DNA of 33,253 bases from assembly GCA_022772305.1 (NCBI GenBank), contig JALFAQ010000077.1:1-33253 (forward strand), given 5' to 3'. Shown here in pieces: positions 28,051 through 33,253 of this stretch. The translations under genes were made by a program, and so were the position numbers. Below the pieces are notes generated by a model, which searched no databases, was not told the DNA's origin, and worked only from the letters and a program-made list of their open reading frames with translations. Position 1 is the stretch's first letter; each line of letters opens with the position of its first letter. This DNA comes from Corynebacterium glucuronolyticum (GTDB taxonomy: Bacteria; Actinomycetota; Actinomycetes; Mycobacteriales; Mycobacteriaceae).

Positions 28051-29366
28051 CGGACGGTTCGTGGCAGCGGGTGCACCGGCTCACCCCGTTCTTGCATTTC
28101 TGGACGGCGATCTTCGCGTTTCTCGCGGTGGTTTTCATCAACCTGGACAAGGAGACGTTCGACGCGGCGCAGGAGGCGTTGAGTAAGTCGGGTAGCTATC
28201 TCCGCTTCATCCTCATCGGTGTCGGCGCCACGGTTCTCGTGTGCCTCGCGCTATGGGGCCTCTCCATGATCTGGTGGCGCGCCCTCGGCTTCCGCTTCAC
28301 CCCGGAAGAAGTGCAGACCAAGCACGGCATCTTCCACACGCAGCTGCGCAGCGCCCGCTACGACCGCATCCAGGCGGTGGACATCAAAGAGTCCGTCATT
28401 GCCCGCGTTTTTGGCTTGGCGACGGTCGTGGTTGAGGTCGCCGGTGGCGTCAACTCTTCTCTGAAAATCGGTTTCCTCCCCAAGAAAAAAGCGGAGGAGG
28501 TGCGCCGGGAGGTGCTGCGCCTCAAGGGCACATCGGTCCCCGAGCTTGTCGACGAGGACAACGACAATGACGGTGATGTCGTTATCCCCACCATCCCGCT
28601 GTCCACGACGTTCGGTGGCGCAGCGCTGCGCCTCGGCAACGTTGTCGCCATCGGTTTCCTTGGCTTGTCGCTGTGGGCGACGGGCTTCGCCGGCGCCCTT
28701 CCCGTCCTGCTTGGTATCGTCGTCGCTTTGTGGAGCGTCATCGATCGTGCCTTCCGTTACACTGCGCGTTTCGACGGCACCAACCTCTCGATTTCCTACG
28801 GCCTAGCGGACCTACGCCGCCAGACGATCCCCATCCACCGCGTCCACGCTGTGCGGGTCATCCAGCCCTGGGCCTGGCGACTCACCGACTGGTGGCGTGT
28901 CGAGTGTTCCGTCGCAGGGTACGGCCAGGGTGACAAGGAAAAGCCGACGCAGATCCTCCCCGTCGGCTCCTACGAGCAGGCCTGCCATATCGCGAGGATT
29001 CTCACCGGCTACGACCTGGAGGGTGCCGACCCGAGGGGCGCTACCGCCCCGACGTTCGTGAGCCCCAAGCGCGCCTTCTGGGCGAGCCCCCTCGACCGCG
29101 ACCAGCAGGCCATCACCCTTTTCGACGGTCGCGCGATCACCCACGAGGGTCGCTTCCACCGCGAGGTAAAAATCGTCGATCTGTCCCACATTCAGGAGCT
29201 CACCGTCAAGCGCGGCCCCTTGAACCAGGCCTTCGACCTAGCAACCGTCCACTTCGACCTCGTCCCCGGCCCCGTCGACATGGCAGGCAAAAACCTTTCC
29301 ACAGAGGACGCGTACAAGCTCACCGATCTGCTTCGCGCCCGCGAGCTGCCCTCCATGTCTTCGTAA
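28047..29366 (+). CDS. Bacterial PH-domain (YdbT-like) membrane protein
   Basis: This 439-residue protein starts at a GTG overlapping the previous stop by four bases. It has two pairs of hydrophobic helices (about 12-35 with 50-70, and 190-235) and bPH2 domains in between and after (LGFRFTPEEVQTKHGIFHTQLRSARYDRIQAVDIKES; ISYGLADLRRQTIPIHRVHAVRV). A third PH-like segment lies near the C-terminus (THEGRFHREVKIVDLSHIQELTV). This is the YdbT partner of the preceding YdbS-like protein. The 3' end overlaps the convergent gene by 47 bp. Confidence 0.85.
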   Translation: MTDGSWQRVHRLTPFLHFWTAIFAFLAVVFINLDKETFDAAQEALSKSGSYLRFILIGVGATVLVCLALWGLSMIWWRALGFRFTPEEVQTKHGIFHTQLRSARYDRIQAVDIKESVIARVFGLATVVVEVAGGVNSSLKIGFLPKKKAEEVRREVLRLKGTSVPELVDEDNDNDGDVVIPTIPLSTTFGGAALRLGNVVAIGFLGLSLWATGFAGALPVLLGIVVALWSVIDRAFRYTARFDGTNLSISYGLADLRRQTIPIHRVHAVRVIQPWAWRLTDWWRVECSVAGYGQGDKEKPTQILPVGSYEQACHIARILTGYDLEGADPRGATAPTFVSPKRAFWASPLDRDQQAITLFDGRAITHEGRFHREVKIVDLSHIQELTVKRGPLNQAFDLATVHFDLVPGPVDMAGKNLSTEDAYKLTDLLRARELPSMSS

Positions 29367-29658
29367 AAAGACCAATGATGTTGATGCCAGTGACCAGGTC
29401 GTAGCACGGCCGCGCTGACTCGTTGAGCATTCCCACTGCCCACTTGAGGTGCTCGCGGAAATCCTCGGTTTCTTCTGGTTGCCTCCACAAACGCAGAAGA
29501 ATTGCGCGGATGTGTTCGTGGGAGATAGTGGTCCCGATGTTGTGCCCGCACTCATCCACGACAAGCGAATAGACGAAGCCCGCCGTGACCTCGTGGTCCT
29601 CACCGCAGTCACACCACGGGGAACTGGTAGTGGGGAGGGACCAAACATCGACGTTCAT
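29320..29658 (-). CDS. Hypothetical protein with Cys/His motifs
   Basis: This gene encodes 112 residues with an N-terminal cluster WCDCGEDHE and DECGHNIGTTISHEH, which could bind a metal ion, and a helical C-terminal half (REHLKWAVGMLNESARPCYDLVTGINIIG). I do not recognise the family. The ATG at 29656-29658 is chosen because TATGGT lies exactly seven bases before it; longer starts at 29670 or 29679 are possible. It overlaps the PH-domain gene at its 3' end. Confidence 0.6.
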   Translation of the reverse strand: MNVDVWSLPTTSSPWCDCGEDHEVTAGFVYSLVVDECGHNIGTTISHEHIRAILLRLWRQPEETEDFREHLKWAVGMLNESARPCYDLVTGINIIGLFTKTWRAARGREADR

Positions 29659-29665
29659 CTCCCCA

Positions 29666-29671
29666 ACCATA
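29666..29671 (-). promoter_or_regulatory. Leaderless -10 element of the Cys/His hypothetical gene
   Basis: On the minus strand TATGGT-TGGGGAG-ATG gives the seven-base spacing to 29658. Confidence 0.4.
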
Positions 29672-29760
29672 AAAACCACTGGCTACACCCAACGGGACCT
29701 TTTCGAAGATCGCTATCTGTTGCGGGGGCCAAGAACCAGTTTTATGATGAGTGCACTTGC

Positions 29761-29787
29761 TTCCCCGTCGCCCGCGGGGTCGGGGAA
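29761..29787. repeat. Isolated GC-rich inverted repeat
   Basis: TTCCCCG (29761-29767) and CGGGGAA (29781-29787) form a seven-base-pair stem around a GC-rich 13-base interior, 40 bp before the ATG at 29827. It may be an operator or RNA hairpin for the downstream gene. Confidence 0.35.
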
Positions 29788-29826
29788 ACGTGAGAGACCA
29801 CCACCAAAACACCATTAGGGGGAGCA

Positions 29827-31098
29827 ATGGCTAAAAAGGCCACCGCAATACGTAGAAAATTCGTCGTCTCGCTTCTTGAATCAGCGGTCACTCCGGAGGA
29901 GTAGCTCGATATTCAAGTGCTATGCCCAGAGACCGCTCTGACATCGATAGATAAACTTGCACTTGGAATAATGCCTCTGATCACAGATTCAGAGGATGCG
30001 CTGAAGCAATACAACCAGGTATTTTCTGATCATGCTGATTGGGGGCGAGTAGAGGAAAGCCTTGCGCCTTTCATCGCATGGTGCGCGAGAAGGGGACAAA
30101 AGGTAGATCCAAAAAGGCTCACCATGAAACAACGCCAGTGGTTGAAGGCTCTCATTTGGGACTCGAAGATAACAATTAAATTATTAGTATCTGGTGAACT
30201 AACATTTGGCGGTCGAGCTAAAGTTCTTCCAAGAGATCAACGAAGTATGTCTTCCTCGAAATCCCCAATTGACATCACTGCTTCAGCTTTTGCTAGTCCG
30301 AGGGAGATGTTGTTTTCGCCGGAGAAATTCGGTTGGGAAAAATCACAGCCCATCCGCTTCAGTCCGATGATTCTTCATCTAACTGGATTATGCAATTTCA
30401 CCAGTGAGCACACCACCGTGAAATCGGAGGATAGCAAGAAGATCGGCGAACATATGGCGGAGAAACTCGATTCTTTTCTCCGACTAGTAGAAATGAAGCA
30501 CCCGCATTTGCGTATGGGCGAGAATTCGATCGATTTCTTTCCACCGGAAATCCGAAAGTGGGCGAAGAAGAACATACGTTGGGTTAATGGGCTTGAGGAG
30601 CGAATGGTCCTTTTAACTCTTCTCGATTTGACGCTGAAGATGAAACTTGTCTCCGTCGATCCAGGGTGCGGGGGCATGCTATTGACGCACAATGCGAGTG
30701 AAGCGCTCGTTCGTCCCGAAATTTACGCCGACCACGTCAGGTATGTCTTGCCCATGATGAATAGTGCTTTTGACCAGCCTATAGCGCTTCTTGACTCGCT
30801 AATTGCTTATCTCGGAGGTCCTATTGTTGCCGAAGCAATGCACGTTAAACCCAAGGATTTGTCAAAGGTTCTCCGTGAATTCTCTGTTGACATGGGCGAC
30901 AAGTACCTAAGCACTATGCAGCAGAACTATATCGCTCGTTGCATCCTTGGCCTTCAGCAGGCAAACTTCAAGGACCTGGCTGGAGAAAAACAGCTATCTG
31001 ATACTGGCAAGCTTCTCATGCGATGCTCACTGGCTCTACGTTTACAGGACCAAATCGAGTGGGTTCTACAGAACCAGGGAGAACTTCCCGCCAACTAA
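29827..31098 (+). pseudogene. Unrecognised AT-rich gene interrupted by an amber codon
   Basis: A strong ribosome site (AGGGGGAG) and ATG at 29827 open a frame MAKKATAIRRKFVVSLLESAVTPEE that meets TAG at codon 26 (29902-29904) and continues in the same frame for 397 codons with no other stop. A GTG at 29917 could restart translation, but no Shine-Dalgarno stands before it. The repaired protein would be 423 residues, soluble, with no signal peptide or domain I recognise. The sequence is visibly richer in A and T, with more A/T-ending codons than any neighbour, which suggests acquisition by transfer. The final TAA overlaps the convergent trmL stop. Confidence 0.6.
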
Positions 31099-31580
31099 AC
31101 ACCCTGCGGGCATCCCAGCTGTCGCCATGCCTCGTACGTAGCGACGGCGGCGGCGTTGGAAAGATTCATGGAACGGCGTCCCTCGAGCATGGGGATGCGG
31201 ACTCTTTGGGTGATGCGGGGGTGATTCATAGCTTCGTCGGTTAGCCCCGTGGGCTCCGTACCGAAGAGGAGAACATCTCCGCGAGCAAACCTGAGATCGT
31301 AAAGCATGTTCGTGGTGTGCCCAGTGAAGGCGAAGACCCGAGCGTCCGGGAGGGTAGACAGGCATTCCTCGAGGCTGTCGTGGACGGTGACGCGGGCGAG
31401 GTCATGGTAGTCCAAGCCGGCGCGACGCAGGTGCCGATCCTCCAAATCGAACCCGAGGGGACAGATGAGATGAAGGTGTGCCCCCGTTCCCGCGCACATC
31501 CGGATCGCATTTCCCGTGTTTGGAGGGATAACGGGGTGCTCGAAAATGACATGGGCGAAAGGTGACGGGATTTTTGGCAT
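31095..31580 (-). CDS. trmL: tRNA (cytidine/uridine-2'-O-)-methyltransferase TrmL-like (SpoU family)
   Basis: This 161-residue SPOUT methyltransferase has the TrmL motifs: EHPVIPPNTGNAIRMCAGTG (motif 1), GFDLEDRHLRRAGLDYHDL, LLFGTEPTGL (motif 2) and RIPMLEGRRSMNLSNAAAV (motif 3, knot). TrmL methylates the 2'-O of the wobble base in tRNA-Leu. The ATG at 31578-31580 has no ribosome site; CATAAT lies six bases upstream, and the divergent folD ATG is nine bases away. Confidence 0.9.
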   Translation of the reverse strand: MPKIPSPFAHVIFEHPVIPPNTGNAIRMCAGTGAHLHLICPLGFDLEDRHLRRAGLDYHDLARVTVHDSLEECLSTLPDARVFAFTGHTTNMLYDLRFARGDVLLFGTEPTGLTDEAMNHPRITQRVRIPMLEGRRSMNLSNAAAVATYEAWRQLGCPQGV

Positions 31581-31592
31581 ACTTAGATTATG
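31578..31592. promoter_or_regulatory. Shared minimal divergent promoter of trmL and folD
   Basis: The block CAT-ACTTAGATT-ATG holds both start codons. Each is preceded by a hexamer starting with the complement of the other start: CATACT for folD (31578-31583) and CATAAT for trmL (31592-31587), both six bases from the ATG. Leaderless, mutually exclusive transcription is inferred. Confidence 0.5.
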
Positions 31593-32456
31593 ACTGCTCT
31601 CAAGCTAGATGGAAAAATGTACCGCGACGAAATCTTCGTCGACCTGGAAAAGCGCGTCAAGGCGCTGAAGGACAAGGGCATCACTCCGGGGCTTGCCACC
31701 GTGCTCGTGGGCGAGAATCCGGCCAGCCAGTCCTACGTCAAGATGAAGCACAAGGACTGCGAGAAGATCGGCATTAACTCGATCCGCAAGGACCTGCCGG
31801 AAGATATCACCCAGGAGGAGCTGTTCGCCGTCATCGACGAGCTGAACGAGGACCCCGCTTGCACGGGCTACATTGTGCAGCTGCCGATCCCCAAGCACCT
31901 CGATGAGAACGCCGTGCTTGCGCGCATTAACCCGGACAAGGATGTCGATGGCCTGCACCCGGTGAACCTGGGCAAGCTCGTGCTCAACGAGCCGGCACCG
32001 CTGCCGTGCACACCGAATGGCTGTATCCACCTGCTGCGTCGCTTCGACATTCCGCTCGCCGGCGCGAAGGTCGCCGTCATCGGCCGTGGCGTGACCGTCG
32101 GTCGCCCGATCGGCCTCATGCTCACCCGTCGCAGCGAGAACTGTACGGTGACGCTCTGCCACACGGGCACGAAGGATCTTGCCGCTGAGACGCGCCAGGC
32201 AGACATTGTCATCGCCGCCTCCGGCCAGCCGCACATGCTCACCCCCGACATGATCAAGGAGGGTGCTGCGCTTCTCGACGTCGGTGTGTCCCGCAAGGAC
32301 GGTAAGCTCCTCGGCGATGTGCACCCTGACTGCTGGGAGAAGGCCGGCGCTATCTCCCCGAACCCCGGTGGCGTAGGCCCGCTCACGCGCGCGTTCCTCG
32401 TGCGCAACGTGGTGGAGACCGCCGAGCGCCAGGCTGGGATCACCCCGAGTGAGTAA
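31590..32456 (+). CDS. folD: Bifunctional methylene-THF dehydrogenase/cyclohydrolase FolD
   Basis: FolD interconverts 5,10-methylene- and 10-formyl-tetrahydrofolate using NADP. The 288-residue product has the substrate motif [15 protein letters not shown] (catalytic K in the YxxxK), the segment [33 protein letters not shown] and the dinucleotide-binding [14 protein letters not shown]. The [17 protein letters not shown] segment near the end is fully conserved. No ribosome site precedes the ATG. The DUF3017 gene overlaps its last eight bases. Confidence 0.95.
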   Translation: MTALKLDGKMYRDEIFVDLEKRVKALKDKGITPGLATVLVGENPASQSYVKMKHKDCEKIGINSIRKDLPEDITQEELFAVIDELNEDPACTGYIVQLPIPKHLDENAVLARINPDKDVDGLHPVNLGKLVLNEPAPLPCTPNGCIHLLRRFDIPLAGAKVAVIGRGVTVGRPIGLMLTRRSENCTVTLCHTGTKDLAAETRQADIVIAASGQPHMLTPDMIKEGAALLDVGVSRKDGKLLGDVHPDCWEKAGAISPNPGGVGPLTRAFLVRNVVETAERQAGITPSE

Positions 32457-32781
32457 TACTCCAGCGGTTGGTCTCGACAATCCCCATGATGTAGACCTCC
32501 CGCCCTCCCGCCTGCCCGCCATGTGGCAGAAGGCGGGGGTGGTGCTTTTCTGCGTCGGCATGGCGCTCGTGTTGGTGTTCCTGTTCACCGATCACTGGCG
32601 ACGCGCGACGTTCGTCCTCGGCGCGGACTTCATGTTCCTCGCCGTCTTGCGCCTGACCTGCGATTCGCATATCCTCGGTGTGCTTGCCGTACGGTCTCAA
32701 CGTTTCGACGCCCTGTTCACGGCGTCTGTCGGCACCGCCCTCATGATCCTCGCGTCCTCGGTCGACGCGCTCGGCAGCTAG
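32449..32781 (+). CDS. DUF3017 family membrane protein
   Basis: This 110-residue protein has about three hydrophobic helices (about 27-47, 53-68 and 88-105) and the DUF3017 pattern around [21 protein letters not shown]. Its position overlapping the 3' end of folD (GTG at 32449, eight bases of overlap) is the usual one in corynebacteria. Function is unknown. A strong terminator follows. Confidence 0.85.
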   Translation: MSNTPAVGLDNPHDVDLPPSRLPAMWQKAGVVLFCVGMALVLVFLFTDHWRRATFVLGADFMFLAVLRLTCDSHILGVLAVRSQRFDALFTASVGTALMILASSVDALGS

Positions 32782-32790
32782 ACACGAAAA

Positions 32791-32824
32791 AAGAGACGGG
32801 TTTTCGGACCCGTCTCATTTTTTG
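32791..32824. terminator. Bidirectional intrinsic terminator after DUF3017
   Basis: GAGACGGG (32793-32800) and CCCGTCTC (32809-32816) form a stem with an eight-base loop, flanked by an A-run upstream and a T-run downstream, so it serves both the DUF3017 gene and the convergent small membrane gene. Confidence 0.9.
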
Positions 32825-32831
32825 TTGCGCT

Positions 32832-33029
32832 CTAGCGCGCCTTTTTTACTTCGTATGCTGCTTCGGTGACACCCACGCCGGGATGCTCCTCGCGGTACTT
32901 CTTTACCTCGGCCGGGTCGGCGCTCGGACCATCCAACTTGCGGTATTTCTGAGCAAATTCGAGGTCCTTGTTTGAGGGGAACCCGCCAACGAAAAAGAAC
33001 ACGGTGGCTATAGCGAAGAGAAAAGCCAA
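32832..33029 (-). CDS. Small membrane protein, possibly the 3' half of a broken gene
   Basis: From the TTG at 33027-33029 this gives 65 residues: a hydrophobic helix (LAFLFAIATVFFFVGGF) and a charged tail (EFAQKYRKLDGPSADPAEVKKYREEH). There is no ribosome site at the TTG. The frame is open upstream and reads as plausible protein (DRPLLVQGDNRIAGGLCTYLGY) back to a TAG at 33111-33113, which ends the frame of the neighbouring partial gene. It may therefore be the end of one longer protein split by an amber codon. Confidence 0.45.
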   Translation of the reverse strand: MAFLFAIATVFFFVGGFPSNKDLEFAQKYRKLDGPSADPAEVKKYREEHPGVGVTEAAYEVKKAR

Positions 33030-33110
33030 GGTCGTGTACCCAAGATAGGTGCACAGCCCGCCTGCAATGCGGTTGTCTCCTTGAACAAGTAGCGGTCTGT
33101 CAGAACAATT

Positions 33111-33253
33111 CTATTCAAAGCACTCTTCCTTGACATCTGCAATTCCAGTTAGTTCTGCCGCCAAGCTTCCGAGTGTGCCACCGGCTACTTTCATTTTCTT
33201 ACAACTGAAGGTCGCACCTTTCATTAATTGAACGGCCTCGGCGACGCCACCAA
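33111..33253 (-). CDS. Partial unrecognised gene running off the window end
   Basis: The last 47 codons of a minus-strand gene are visible, including EAVQLMKGATFSCKKMKV and GSLAAELTGIADVKEECFE, ending at TAG. Two cysteines suggest an exported protein, but there is too little for a family call. The frame continues past the TAG into the downstream membrane gene without another stop. Confidence 0.45.
   Translation of the reverse strand, partial: GGVAEAVQLMKGATFSCKKMKVAGGTLGSLAAELTGIADVKEECFE

Noticed and set aside
29761..29787. CRISPR-like repeat resemblance (CCCCG and CGGGG halves)
   Set aside because: It occurs once, with no second copy or regular spacing nearby and no cas genes in the window.
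29902..29904. TAG as a sense codon throughout this organism
   Set aside because: Intact genes such as rsdA, DUF5319, imuB and trmL end at TAG at the expected family length, so general reassignment does not hold.

Overview
The window looks like a chromosomal segment of a high-GC actinobacterium, most likely a Corynebacterium. The main support is gene content and order: groES-groEL1, a WhiB3-like gene, sigD-rsdA, a DUF5319 gene, guaB2-guaB3 and guaA follow one another as in mycobacteria and corynebacteria. An imuA'/imuB pair, dnaE2, a metQNI operon, and folD followed by a DUF3017 gene fit the same group. Species cannot be fixed from the sequence alone.

Layout. 1-2.4 kb: the 5' part of an FGGY sugar kinase (minus strand), a small acidic hypothetical gene and a frameshifted TDT-family transporter. 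2.4-4.9 kb: ferrous iron uptake (feoA, feoB and a four-cysteine FeoC-like gene) behind a DtxR-type box. 4.9-6.96 kb: groES-groEL1 behind a CIRCE element whose first half-site overlaps the stop codon of the feoC-like gene. 7-9.2 kb: whiB3-like, sigD with its anti-sigma gene rsdA, and DUF5319. 9.2-14.9 kb: guanine nucleotide synthesis (guaB2, guaB3, guaA), interrupted on the minus strand by a DUF222/HNH gene and a DCC-type thiol oxidoreductase gene. 14.9-16.2 kb: a PLP-dependent decarboxylase pseudogene with three lesions. 16.7-18.9 kb and 23.8-26.95 kb: the SOS mutasome genes imuA', imuB and dnaE2, each transcription unit carrying a LexA-like box at its start. 18.9-21 kb: an AMIN-like lipoprotein, a sucrase/ferredoxin-like protein and a HAD hydrolase. 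21-23.65 kb: methionine uptake (metQ, then a terminator, then metN, metI and the coupled HAD gene). 27-29.4 kb: a frameshifted secreted protein and two bacterial PH-domain membrane proteins. 29.3-31.1 kb: two unrecognised genes, one visibly AT-richer than its surroundings and interrupted by an in-frame amber codon. 31.1-33.25 kb: trmL and folD, divergent with 9 bp between start codons, then DUF3017 and a small membrane-protein locus that is also split by an amber codon and runs off the window.

Three patterns cut across the genes. First, many start codons have no Shine-Dalgarno sequence but are preceded by TAnnnT and exactly 7 bases, the signature of leaderless transcripts. Second, most convergent pairs overlap or abut at their stop codons, with no room for a terminator. 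Third, five loci carry frameshifts or nonsense codons, which points to genome decay, to assembly errors, or to both.
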